Under the pieces are notes generated by a model that did no database searches, was not told where the DNA came from, and saw nothing but the letters and a program-made list of their open reading frames with translations. The position numbers and the translations under genes were made by a program. A stretch of DNA of 64,000 nucleotides from contig NZ_JAOWPS010000002.1 in assembly GCF_025753795.1 (NCBI RefSeq), positions 372,001-436,000 of the forward strand. The letters run 5' to 3'. The stretch's first letter is position 1; each line of letters starts with the position of its first letter. Source of the stretch: Mesorhizobium sp. YC-39 (GTDB lineage Bacteria > Pseudomonadota > Alphaproteobacteria > Rhizobiales > Rhizobiaceae). Positions 36,995-45,481 of this stretch are shown one piece after another.

Positions 36995-37213
36995 CAATGC
37001 CTCCAGAATTGGCCCGGCCGAACGTGCACGGGCAGGTTGCGGACGTCAAAGAGGTAGGCCCCGTATATTGACATTACAATGACGGGCTTGCCAGTAACGG
37101 CGTCAACGAGGCGATGTCAGGATCTACCGTGTTCTAACGCATTGGCCGCAAATAGGAATCGATTTTTTGCTGCGCTGACCTTTGGGTTTGGAACGCGCGA
37201 TGCGTAATTCACT

Positions 37214-38143
37214 CTAACGTCCGATATGCGGACCTCTGCCCTGCGCTTGCGCCAGTTCGACCTGGCGCTGGCGCTCGGCATAGCGCGCCCGGTCTTCGTC
37301 GGAACGGGCATCGAAACAATGCGGGCATGCTACGCCGGCGGTGTAGTGCGGCGACAATAGGTCGTGCCCGGTCAGCGGATGCCGGCAGGCGCGGCACAGT
37401 TCGGCCTCGCCCTCGACGAGGCCGTGCGACACCGAGACACGCTCGTCGAAGACGAAGCACTCGCCTTGCCACAGGCTTTGTTCGGCCGGTACCTCTTCGA
37501 GGTATCGCAGGATGCCGCCCTTGAGATGGAACACGTCCTCGAAGCCGAGCGACTTCACATAAGCCGTCGCCTTCTCGCAGCGTATGCCGCCGGTGCAGAA
37601 CATGGCGATCTTGCGGCCACCGAGTTCGGCCCGATGTCGCTCCACCCAGGCCGGAAACTCGCGAAAGCTGCTCGTTGCGGGATCGACCGCACCCTTGAAG
37701 CTGCCGATAGACACTTCATAGGCGTTGCGTGTGTCGATGACGATCGTGTCGGCATCCGAGATCAGCGCGTTCCAGTCGGCCGGAGCGACATAGGTGCCAG
37801 CGCTTGTCGCCGGATCGAGAGCCTCGATGCCCATGGTGACGATCTCGCGCTTCAACCGTACCTTCATGCGATGGAACGGCATCTCGGCAGCGCTGCTGTA
37901 TTTCACCTCGAGACCAGCGAGACCCTCGATCGATTCCAGATGGTCGATGAGCGCGGCAATGTCAGCCTCGCTGCCGGCGACCGTGCCGTTGATGCCCTCA
38001 TGCGCCAGAAGCAGCGTCCCCTTGATGCCGCGCCCGCAGCAGAAGGCGGCGAGCGGCGCACGCAGCGCGTCAAAAGCGTCGAGCCGGGCGAAGCGGTAGA
38101 GCGCGGCGACGCGGACAGGTTGGTCGTGACTGGAAATTGTCAT
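37214..38143 (-). CDS. trhO: tRNA uridine(34) hydroxylase TrhO (rhodanese-domain, YceA family)
   Basis: 309-residue protein. An N-terminal acylphosphatase-like domain ([19 protein letters not shown]) precedes a rhodanese domain with the active-site loop CTGGIRCEK, catalytic Cys at about residue 183, then [14 protein letters not shown]-terminal Cys cluster (CRACRHPL...CPHCF) looks like a zinc-binding tail. TrhO performs oxygen-dependent hydroxylation of U34 in tRNA, the first step towards methoxy- or carboxymethoxyuridine. ATG 38143 ([11 protein letters not shown]) is preferred over an open-frame extension to 38179. It stands alone, divergent from eda. Confidence 0.92.
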   Translation of the reverse strand: MTISSHDQPVRVAALYRFARLDAFDALRAPLAAFCCGRGIKGTLLLAHEGINGTVAGSEADIAALIDHLESIEGLAGLEVKYSSAAEMPFHRMKVRLKREIVTMGIEALDPATSAGTYVAPADWNALISDADTIVIDTRNAYEVSIGSFKGAVDPATSSFREFPAWVERHRAELGGRKIAMFCTGGIRCEKATAYVKSLGFEDVFHLKGGILRYLEEVPAEQSLWQGECFVFDERVSVSHGLVEGEAELCRACRHPLTGHDLLSPHYTAGVACPHCFDARSDEDRARYAERQRQVELAQAQGRGPHIGR

Positions 38144-38303
38144 CGCCAAGCCACTAAACTCTGCTGAAAGCCATTTCAAGGCAGCCTGGGCGTTGGAGCC
38201 TTGGCGCCGGGCGTGCGTGACATCGCGACACGCCTGCCTTCGTGGACTCGGAATATGCCTTCTGCTAATCGGTTGAAATCATCGATACCGGAGAGACAAG
38301 CGA

Positions 38304-38942
38304 ATGTCAGCCAAGACCGAGAAACTCCTGTCGCTCCTCAATGGCCAGCCGGTCATTCCGGTGCTGAAGATCGCCAATGTCGCTGACGCCGTACCTCTGG
38401 CCCGCGCGCTGGCGCGTGGCGGCCTGCCGGCGATCGAAATCACGCTCAGGACCGCCGATGCGCTGGAGGCAATCCGGCGTGTGGCCGGCGAAGTCGAGGG
38501 CGCCATTGTCGGCGCCGGCACCATTCTGGACGCCCGCCAGTTCGATGAGGCGGCGGCGGCCGGCTCAAAGTTCATCGTCAGCCCTGGCATCACAAAAGAG
38601 CTTCTGGCGGCGGCGCAAGACAGCCCGATCCCGCTGCTGCCAGGCGCCATCACCCCCGGCGAGATCATGGCCGCACGCCAGGCAGGCTTGCGTTTCCTGA
38701 AATTCTTCCCGGCTGAGCAGTCGGGCGGCATCGCCTCGCTCAAGGCATTCGCCTCGCCGCTCGCCGATGTGAAATTCTGCCCGACCGGCGGCATCACCGG
38801 CAAGAACGCCGCCGACTATCTCGCCCTGCCCAATGTCATCTGCGTCGGCGGCTCCTGGGTGGCGCCCGACGACATGGTCAAGGCCGGCAGATGGGATGAG
38901 ATTGAGGCCCTGGCACGCACGGCGAGCCAACTCGGACGATAA
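38304..38942 (+). CDS. eda: KDPG/KHG aldolase
   Basis: 212-residue 2-keto-3-deoxy-6-phosphogluconate aldolase of the Entner-Doudoroff pathway, giving pyruvate and glyceraldehyde 3-phosphate. The (beta/alpha)8 features are clear: VIPVLKIANVADAVPLARAL, GGLPAIEITLRT, GAGTILDARQ, the Schiff-base Lys in RFLKFFPAEQSGG, and the phosphate-binding CPTGGITGKNAADYL. It stands alone, with edd and zwf not in the window. It follows trhO divergently. Confidence 0.93.
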   Translation: MSAKTEKLLSLLNGQPVIPVLKIANVADAVPLARALARGGLPAIEITLRTADALEAIRRVAGEVEGAIVGAGTILDARQFDEAAAAGSKFIVSPGITKELLAAAQDSPIPLLPGAITPGEIMAARQAGLRFLKFFPAEQSGGIASLKAFASPLADVKFCPTGGITGKNAADYLALPNVICVGGSWVAPDDMVKAGRWDEIEALARTASQLGR

Positions 38943-38954
38943 AGCCGGGATGAA

Positions 38955-38985
38955 AAAAGCCCGATCGGCTTTCGCGGATCGGGCC
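38955..38985 (-). terminator. Rho-independent terminator after the small secreted protein gene
   Basis: GCCCGATC (38960-38967) pairs with GATCGGGC (38978-38985) around a 10-nt loop, followed on the minus strand by TTTTTTCATCCC. It lies 22 bp after the gene at 39008-39199 and 13 bp after the eda stop on the other strand. Confidence 0.85.
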
Positions 38986-39007
38986 AGTCTGCTCTTGTGC
39001 CGCGGGA

Positions 39008-39199
39008 TCAGCCGCAGACCTTGACTTTTTCGACGACCTTGTGGTGATGCCGCCAATGCGTGACCACCTTGGCCCTGCAATGGTTTTTCATGTGCATATG
39101 GTCGTTGGTTTTGATGATCGTCGTCGCAGCTTGCGTTGGAGCGATGGCGGCCGAAGCCGCTGCCAATGCGAGAACCGACGCCAGTAGAATGGCCTTCAT
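39008..39199 (-). CDS. Small secreted His/Lys-rich protein
   Basis: 63-residue protein. Residues 1-24 form a clear signal peptide (MKAILLASVLALAAASAAI, cleavage after TQA). The mature part of about 38 residues is basic and holds nine histidines (HMHMKNH, HWRHHHK) and two cysteines, one at the extreme C-terminus (KVCG). Start ATG 39199 has GGGGAT about 5 bases upstream, and a terminator follows the stop, so it is a complete single-gene unit. I do not recognise a named family; the composition suggests metal or polyanion binding in the periplasm. Confidence 0.75.
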   Translation of the reverse strand: MKAILLASVLALAAASAAIAPTQAATTIIKTNDHMHMKNHCRAKVVTHWRHHHKVVEKVKVCG

Positions 39200-39330
39200 G
39201 GGTATCCCCGGTTTGTGAGTTGACCCTCGAGAAACCCGTGAACCGGCACGGCCTTCCACGCTCACGGGAATGTCAGCCGCACGTGATCTAATCATAGGCG
39301 CTGAAGCTCGGATCCCTGCTCCCACACAGC

Positions 39331-39362
39331 AAAAAGCCGCGCGGGTTGCCCGGCGCGGCTTT
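39331..39362 (-). terminator. Rho-independent terminator after the M15/DUF882 gene
   Basis: AGCCGCGC (39335-39342) pairs with GCGCGGCT (39353-39360). On the minus strand it is followed by TTTTTGCTG. It is 20 bp after the stop at 39382. Confidence 0.85.
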
Positions 39363-39381
39363 GTTTGGCTTGGTCGATCGG

Positions 39382-41214
39382 CTATTTGGTCTGGAAGCGG
39401 GCGACCGACAGGAACTTGACGGCGTTGCCGGTGAACCGGTTAGCCTCCAAGATCTCGCCATTAGGCTGGAAGCCGACCGCGTAGACCTCGTTCGGTGGGG
39501 TGTGGACGATGTTGTAGGCGTAGCGCGGCGCCGTCGTCGCATCGGAAACGGCCGCGACAGTTTCACCGCTGCCCAGTGCCCAGCGGGCGGCTTGCGGTGC
39601 GGCGGCAACCACCAGAGCCTTGGGACCAGGCTTTGAATCGCGAGCAGTTGCCCGGGCTTCCTTGCGGGTGGTCTTCACACCCGCGCCGATCGCCGCTGCC
39701 GGATCGGAACCCGCCGGCCGGCCAGCGACAGCCTCGCGCGGCGATGCCGCGTCGGCGCCTGCCGCATCGTTGAAGACCGGGGCCGGTTCGGAGAGCGAAG
39801 CGACCTGGTAGCCGTCGGTTACGCTGACCTTTTCAAGAACCGCCTTGACCGCGTCCGGTTGGGTGGTGTCAGGGCGCGCCGTCGGCAGCACCGAGAACGC
39901 ATCGGTAGCGGTCTTGCTATGCCCGGCCGTATCCGCCAGCGCCATAAGCACGTCCTTGTCCTGCGGCGCCAAGTCGTCCGCCGCGAGGTCGGCCGGCAGC
40001 GAATGATCGGGACGCCAGGTCGGCAGCGGTACGTTATTGGCGGCAACCTGAGCCGGATCGGCCGCAACGGACGGATCCGCCATGCCGAAGGGAACGCTTG
40101 CCGGCGCTTGCGCGGTAGCCACCGTCTGTTCGGTGGTGGCGGTGGCATCAGCCATGCCGAAGGGAACGTCCTCGGGCGGCTGGGCGCCAACATCAGCCTT
40201 CGGCCGCGGAGCGAAATCAGGCAGCGGCACGCTGCGCGCCGGCAGCGCCGCGATGATCGTCTCCGGCGTATCCTGTTCCGGTTCCGGAGCTGGCTCAGGC
40301 GCATCGGCGATTTGCGGGATATTGGCGCGCTTGGCATCCTTGGGCGACACGATGGCAATGCCGGGAAGGTTGTCGCTCTTGGCGGCCGGCGCCGGCTTCG
40401 CGTTCGTCAGCTTGACACTCTTCGGCTTCGGCGCGGGCGCGGCTGATGCCACATCGGCGCTATCGTCCGCCTCGTCGTCACCGCCGCCGAAGAAAGCGGC
40501 AAGCAAGCCACCGGATCTTTTGGAACCGCCACCGGCGCTGGCCAGTTCGATGTTGGGAGTGCCAGCGCCCTTGCGCGCCTTGTAGGCGGCAAGCGCCTGT
40601 CCAAAGCCGGGCAGCGGCTTGCCGTCGCTCGGCACATGCAGTGTCTTGCCATTGGGGAACACGCGCGCCAGTTCCTGGCGGCTGATACCGGGCCAATGGC
40701 GCACATTGCCGACATCCATATGGACGAAGGGCGAGCCGGACCTCGGATAGTAGCCGACGCCACCGCCCTGCATCCTGAGGCCGATGTCGCGCAGCTTCTT
40801 CAGCGGCACGCCGGGAATGTAGAAGTCCATGGCCCTGCCAAGCATATGCTGGCTTTTCTCGGCGACGCCCCGGCTGCGGCCGCGCAGCATCGAGTTCGTT
40901 GAGGGCGAGCGGTAACCGCAGACGACCTGGATATAGTCTGTGGCGCCGCTTTGCCGATAGGCCTCCCAGACCAGGTCCATCAGACGCGGATCCATCTTGG
41001 TCGGCTCGTTGCGGCGCCAGTCGCGCAGGATGACGTTGATCTTCTTCAGACCCGCCTGATCGTAACGGCCATTGCGCTTGAAGACGATCTCAGCCTTCTC
41101 GTGCGTATGGAGGTTATACAGTTTGAGCGAACGTGTGTCGGCGCTGGCGCTGGTCGCAGCGAAAAATCCACAGGCAAAAATCACCGCTGCCAGCCATTTC
41201 GGCCAGGCGCTCAT
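39382..41214 (-). CDS. Periplasmic DUF882 / M15-like protein with long disordered tail
   Basis: 610 residues. Signal peptide 1-26 (WLAAVIFACGFFAATSASA). Residues about 30-190 are a YcbK/DUF882 domain, related to M15 DD-carboxypeptidases, with metal residues in SQHMLGRAMDFYI (H123, D130) and FVHMDVG (H165). From about residue 220 to 560 the chain is Pro/Ala/Asp-rich and low-complexity, with a repeated PFGMAD hexapeptide. The last 45 residues (YAYNIVHTPPNEVYAVGFQ, then RFTGNAVKFLSVARF) look conserved. The likely role is peptidoglycan binding or cleavage in the periplasm. ATG 41214 (MSAWPKW) places the signal peptide correctly. A terminator follows. Confidence 0.87.
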   Translation of the reverse strand: MSAWPKWLAAVIFACGFFAATSASADTRSLKLYNLHTHEKAEIVFKRNGRYDQAGLKKINVILRDWRRNEPTKMDPRLMDLVWEAYRQSGATDYIQVVCGYRSPSTNSMLRGRSRGVAEKSQHMLGRAMDFYIPGVPLKKLRDIGLRMQGGGVGYYPRSGSPFVHMDVGNVRHWPGISRQELARVFPNGKTLHVPSDGKPLPGFGQALAAYKARKGAGTPNIELASAGGGSKRSGGLLAAFFGGGDDEADDSADVASAAPAPKPKSVKLTNAKPAPAAKSDNLPGIAIVSPKDAKRANIPQIADAPEPAPEPEQDTPETIIAALPARSVPLPDFAPRPKADVGAQPPEDVPFGMADATATTEQTVATAQAPASVPFGMADPSVAADPAQVAANNVPLPTWRPDHSLPADLAADDLAPQDKDVLMALADTAGHSKTATDAFSVLPTARPDTTQPDAVKAVLEKVSVTDGYQVASLSEPAPVFNDAAGADAASPREAVAGRPAGSDPAAAIGAGVKTTRKEARATARDSKPGPKALVVAAAPQAARWALGSGETVAAVSDATTAPRYAYNIVHTPPNEVYAVGFQPNGEILEANRFTGNAVKFLSVARFQTK

Positions 41215-41550
41215 GTGATCGTGCCGCCCGTCTGTGTGTCGTTCGACTTTGTTCAAATCAAAAGGCCTTGCAGGCTGCCGTTTGTCCCCGGATTTGCCCA
41301 AACGGATGCGTTGTTGTCACATCCGAATATCGATCCTAATGGTTAATCATCACTTATTGAAGCCGAAATGCGGTAACACCGTGGCGATATCTCGTCAAAA
41401 ATATTGCACAGGGTTTCTTGGTAAACTGCTGGTTTAGATCATGTTTCGGCGTTTGACCGAAACACGATCTGTTACAAATTGCCTCAATCCGTGAATAGCG
41501 TCGCGGACATGCCTCTCCAGCACCTGTCATGCGCGGATTCGTTGGCAGAC
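41215..41550. other. 336-bp gene-free region upstream of the DUF882 gene
   Basis: No convincing gene on either strand. It is unusually AT-rich for the window (ATTGAAGCC, AATATTGC, TTAATCATCAC stretches) and holds a hairpin at 41437-41469: GATCATGTTTCGG pairs with CCGAAACACGATC with one mismatch around a 7-nt loop. It should carry the DUF882 promoter and the 3' region of the response regulator gene. Confidence 0.55.
41437..41469. repeat. 13-bp imperfect hairpin, possible repeat element or terminator
   Basis: 12 of 13 positions pair. It lies 82 bp downstream of the response regulator stop on the minus strand but lacks a T-run, so termination is uncertain. Confidence 0.5.
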
Positions 41551-43092
41551 TCAGGAAGCGAGTCGGTCGACACGGCCCGTTTCGGGGTCGATGCCGTATT
41601 CCTTGAGCTTCCTGTAGAGCGTGGAACGGCCGATGCCCAGGCGTCGGGCGACCTCGCTCATCTGGCCGTTATAATGGTCGATGGCGAGCTTGATCATTTC
41701 AAGTTCGACGTCGGCCAGCGCGCGGACATTGCCGCGTTCGTCGAGCGCCCGTAGCGTGCCGAAGCGGGGCTGCAGCCTGGCCGGCGCATCAGGCTCGGTC
41801 GCGGCAACGCCGTCACCGGCTGGTCCCTCGCCACGCGATTCGATGGCCAGGTCAGGCAATGCGGAAGGCGACAATGCGCCGTATGCATCGAGATTGACGG
41901 TGCCATCGACCTGTGCCCGGATCTGCGGAAATTCCTCCACCGTCAGCATGTCACCTTCGCAAAGCACTGAGGCGCGGAAGACGGCATTTTCGAGCTGCCT
42001 GATGTTTCCCGGCCAGTCGTAGGCCTGCAGCATGGCGAGTGCCGCGGCCGAGATGCCGTTGAGACGGCGGCGCGGATCGGCGGGCGCGACCTTTTCCATG
42101 AAGTGTTCGACAAGGTAGGGGATGTCGTCACGGCGATCGCGCAGCGGCGGCACGAAGATCGGATAGACGTTCAGGCGGTAGAACAGGTCCTCACGGAACT
42201 TGCCGTCCTTGACTTGCTGCAGAAGATTGCGGTGCGTGGCCGAGATCAGCCTGATGTCGACCCTGACGGTCGAACGCCCGCCAACCGGATCGACCTCGCC
42301 ATCCTGCACGGCGCGCAGAAGCTTGACCTGCACATCGAGCGGCAGGTCGCCGATCTCGTCGAGGAAAAGCGTCCCCGAATGGGCTTCCACAAACTTGCCG
42401 GTGTGCTTTTCGGTGGCGCCGGTGAACGAGCCCTTCTCATGGCCGAACAGGATCGATTCGACCAGATTGTCGGGAATGGCGCCGCAATTGACGGTGACGA
42501 ACGGTTTCGAGCGGCGGTCGCTGCTGCCCTGGATGGCACGCGCCACCAATTCCTTGCCGACGCCCGATTCGCCTTCGATGAGAATCGGGATGTTCGACGC
42601 GGCCGCCTTCTGGCCGAGGCGGATCACCCGGTCCATCGCCGGGCTATGCGTGATCAGGTCCTTGAAGGTTAGATGGTCGCCGCGCCGCCGCGTCGTGCGC
42701 TTCACCTCGCCCTCGACCGCCTCGACCTTGAGCGCATTGCCGATTGACGCCTGCAGCCTCTCGGGAGAGGCGGGCTTGACGACGAAATCGAAGGCGCCGT
42801 GACGCATCGCCGAAACGACGGTCTCGATGCCACCCTGGGCGGTCTGCACGATGACCGGAACCTGGATGCCGCGCTCACGCATCGCCTTCAGCACGCCGAT
42901 GCCGTCCAGGCCCGGCATGACGAGATCGAGGATGACCACAGAGACGTCGCGCGCATTGGGCCCGTCGAGAACGTCGAGACCGGCTTCGCCACCGTCCGTG
43001 ACGATTGCGGTGTGGCCGTATTTCGCGACCGCCGCCTCGAGCAGCCTGCGCTGCACGGGATCGTCATCGACTATGAGTATGGAACCTGTCAT
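41551..43092 (-). CDS. Sigma-54-dependent response regulator (NtrC family) with GSFTGA variant loop
   Basis: 513 residues: receiver domain 1-120 (phosphoacceptor D56 in VVILDLVMPG, K106 in FVVKPAS), AAA+ domain about 145-385 (Walker A GESGVGKE at 174-181; sigma-54 loop GSFTGA at 221-226 in place of the usual GAFTGA; Walker B TLFLDEIGDLP), and a Fis-type helix-turn-helix at the C-terminus (LEMIKLAIDHYNGQMSEVAR, GIGRSTLYRKLKEYGI). It activates sigma-54 promoters when phosphorylated. No sensor kinase is adjacent, so the partner is unknown. A linker of about 60 residues rich in Pro and Ala joins the AAA+ and DNA-binding domains. Confidence 0.92.
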   Translation of the reverse strand: MTGSILIVDDDPVQRRLLEAAVAKYGHTAIVTDGGEAGLDVLDGPNARDVSVVILDLVMPGLDGIGVLKAMRERGIQVPVIVQTAQGGIETVVSAMRHGAFDFVVKPASPERLQASIGNALKVEAVEGEVKRTTRRRGDHLTFKDLITHSPAMDRVIRLGQKAAASNIPILIEGESGVGKELVARAIQGSSDRRSKPFVTVNCGAIPDNLVESILFGHEKGSFTGATEKHTGKFVEAHSGTLFLDEIGDLPLDVQVKLLRAVQDGEVDPVGGRSTVRVDIRLISATHRNLLQQVKDGKFREDLFYRLNVYPIFVPPLRDRRDDIPYLVEHFMEKVAPADPRRRLNGISAAALAMLQAYDWPGNIRQLENAVFRASVLCEGDMLTVEEFPQIRAQVDGTVNLDAYGALSPSALPDLAIESRGEGPAGDGVAATEPDAPARLQPRFGTLRALDERGNVRALADVELEMIKLAIDHYNGQMSEVARRLGIGRSTLYRKLKEYGIDPETGRVDRLAS

Positions 43093-43274
43093 GACTGGTT
43101 CAACTTATGCCCGCCCAATATGCCCCAGGGGAGACTGCGCCCTATGGATCATCTTGGCACAGGGTTCTAAATAAGGTTTCAAAAAACCCGGTGAACGAAT
43201 TCCTTAGGATTTGACCGGCTTCTCATTCCTCTCGAATTTGGCCCCCTCGAATCTTGGTTCTGGAAGATATGGCA

Positions 43275-45110
43275 ATGCGCATGGTTTTTGGTCGGCGGCT
43301 GGCGGCGGCGTCCGGTCAGGGCGCGGCGGAGCTCGGCGACCTGCCGGAATGGAACCTCGCCGATCTTTATCCGGGCATGGAGGCTCCGGAGCTCAAGCGC
43401 GATATCGCCAGGGCGGCCGCCGATGCCATTAGCTTCGAGAGCCGCTGGAAAGGCACGCTCGCCGCCGAGGCCGAGCGTGGCGAGGGCGGCAGGCTGGGCG
43501 AAGCGCTTGCCGCCTATGAGGCGCTGGAGGAACTGATCGGCCGGATCGTCTCCTATGCCGGGCTGGTCTACGCCGGCAACACGGCGGATCCGCAGCGCGC
43601 CAAGCTCTATGGCGACATCCAGGAGAAGATGACCGACGCCAGCGCGCATCTTCTGTTTTTCGCGCTCGAACTGAATCTCATCGACGACGCCGCGATCGCG
43701 ACCGCGCTCGCCGCCGATCCCGATTTCGCCCACTACCGGCCATGGGTACTCGACTTGCGCATGGACAAGCCCTACCAGCTCGAGGACCGGGTCGAACAGC
43801 TTTTCCACGAAAAGTCGATCACCGGGCGCGGCGCCTGGAACCGCCTGTTCGACGAGACGATGACCGATCTGCGCTTCGACATCGACGGCGAGGAACTGAC
43901 GCTGGAGCCAGCGCTCAACCGGCTGCAGGACGCCGATGGCGAAGTGCGCCGCCGCGCCTCCGAGGCGCTGGCCGCGACCTTCCGCAAGAATTTGCGCACC
44001 TTCACGCTGATCACCAACACGCTGGCCAAGGACAAGGAGATTTCTGACCGCTGGCGCGGCTTCGAGGACATCGCCGATTCGCGCCACCTCGCCAACCGCG
44101 TCGAGCGCAGCGTGGTGGACGCGCTGGCTTCGGCCGTACGCGACGCCTACCCGCGCCTGTCGCACCGCTATTACGCGATGAAGGCGCGCTGGCTCGGCAT
44201 GGACGTGATGAACCATTGGGACCGCAATGCACCGTTGCCCGAAACCCCGCAAGCGGTCATCGGCTGGGACGAAGCCAAGAATACGGTGCTGTCCGCCTAT
44301 CAGCGCTTCTCCCCCGACATGGCGGAAATCGCCAGGACATTCTTCGATCGCAACTGGATCGATGCGCCGGTCAGGCCCGGTAAGTCGCCGGGCGCCTTCG
44401 CGCACCCGACCGTGCCGTCGGCGCACCCTTACGTGTTGCTCAACTACATGGGCAAGCCACGCGACGTGATGACGTTGGCGCATGAGCTCGGTCATGGCGT
44501 GCACCAGGTGCTGGCCGGCGGCCAGGGCGCACTGATGGCTTCGACACCGCTGACGCTGGCCGAGACGGCATCCGTCTTTGGCGAGATGCTGACCTTTCGC
44601 TCGCTGCTCGAACAGACCACCGACAAGCGCGAGCGCAAGGCCATGCTCGCCCAGAAGGTCGAGGACATGATCAACACGGTCGTGCGCCAGATCGCCTTCT
44701 ACGAATTCGAGCGCAAGGTGCATGCCGAGCGCAAGAACGGCGAACTGACGTCGGACAGGCTAGGCCAGTTCTGGCTGGAAGTGCAGGCGGAAAGCCTCGG
44801 GCCGGCGATCAAGCTGCGTGAGGGTTACGAGGTCTTCTGGACCTACATCCCCCACTTCATCCATTCGCCCTTCTACGTCTATGCCTATGCTTTCGGCGAC
44901 TGCCTGGTGAATTCGCTCTATGCGGTCTACCAGAATGCCGAGCGCGGCTTTCAGGAGAAGTATTTTGCCATGCTGCGCGCCGGCGGCACCAAGCATCATT
45001 CCGAGCTTCTGGCGCCCTTTGGCCTCGATGCCACCGACCCTGCCTTCTGGCAGATCGGACTCGGCGTGATCGGCGGCCTGATCGACGAGCTGGAAGCGCT
45101 GGACAATTGA
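43275..45110 (+). CDS. pepF: M3-family oligoendopeptidase (PepF type)
   Basis: 611-residue zinc metallopeptidase of the oligoendopeptidase F group, which cuts short peptides in the cytoplasm. The HExxH motif is HELGHGVHQ (residues 403-407), and the third zinc ligand Glu is in TPLTLAETASVFGEML. The opening LPEWNLADLYPGMEAPEL and the closing YDLF-equivalent region IKLREGYEVFWTYIPHFIHS are characteristic. I prefer ATG 43275 because GGAAG lies eight bases upstream; ATG 43269 is too close to it and a TTG at 43254 is upstream of it. The gene is divergent from the response regulator. Confidence 0.9.
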   Translation: MRMVFGRRLAAASGQGAAELGDLPEWNLADLYPGMEAPELKRDIARAAADAISFESRWKGTLAAEAERGEGGRLGEALAAYEALEELIGRIVSYAGLVYAGNTADPQRAKLYGDIQEKMTDASAHLLFFALELNLIDDAAIATALAADPDFAHYRPWVLDLRMDKPYQLEDRVEQLFHEKSITGRGAWNRLFDETMTDLRFDIDGEELTLEPALNRLQDADGEVRRRASEALAATFRKNLRTFTLITNTLAKDKEISDRWRGFEDIADSRHLANRVERSVVDALASAVRDAYPRLSHRYYAMKARWLGMDVMNHWDRNAPLPETPQAVIGWDEAKNTVLSAYQRFSPDMAEIARTFFDRNWIDAPVRPGKSPGAFAHPTVPSAHPYVLLNYMGKPRDVMTLAHELGHGVHQVLAGGQGALMASTPLTLAETASVFGEMLTFRSLLEQTTDKRERKAMLAQKVEDMINTVVRQIAFYEFERKVHAERKNGELTSDRLGQFWLEVQAESLGPAIKLREGYEVFWTYIPHFIHSPFYVYAYAFGDCLVNSLYAVYQNAERGFQEKYFAMLRAGGTKHHSELLAPFGLDATDPAFWQIGLGVIGGLIDELEALDN

Positions 45111-45481
45111 TGCCCGCAGGCGAACGCGCGGGGCAGCAGAACAGTTTAGCCGGAATGCATATTGAACCCATTCTATTCTTGCGCTGAATATTTGTTCTTG
45201 AATAACTCTCTATGGAATTTTTCCGTTAGCTTTCCGTAGGCTGTATGATAGCGTCCCGCCTCAAGCTCAACCGGGCGCGCGGCTCCGGCCAGGAGATTCT
45301 CCGGCCGGTCATGGCGCTTCGGCGAATGCGACAGCGGCCGTTGGCCATGGCGGGGAAGCCAGTCGCCGACAGCTCGATCGAAGCCGGCTGTTCCGCGAAC
45401 CGCGGAACCACCATCGAATGGTCCTTTGCCAAGGTCGCTAACCCTGACCGCGGCGGACGGATCGGACTGGAGAGAGAGACA
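45111..45481. other. 371-bp region with no recognised gene
   Basis: The reading frame of the next gene is open through the second half of this stretch, but it has no family features and lacks a ribosome binding site. An AT-rich patch at about 45165-45235 could hold a promoter. No terminator hairpin with a T-run was seen after the peptidase. Confidence 0.5.

Noticed and set aside
43154..43175. Possible sigma-54 promoter TGGCAC-N-TTCTA before pepF
   Set aside because: The -24 half resembles TGGCAC but the conserved GC of the -12 half is missing.
43179..44723. 514-codon minus-strand frame opposite pepF
   Set aside because: No recognisable motifs; the plus strand carries a complete M3 peptidase.
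45245..45481. 79-codon upstream extension of the helix-hairpin-helix protein
   Set aside because: The extension lacks a ribosome binding site and would bury the N-terminal membrane helix behind a basic unconserved segment.
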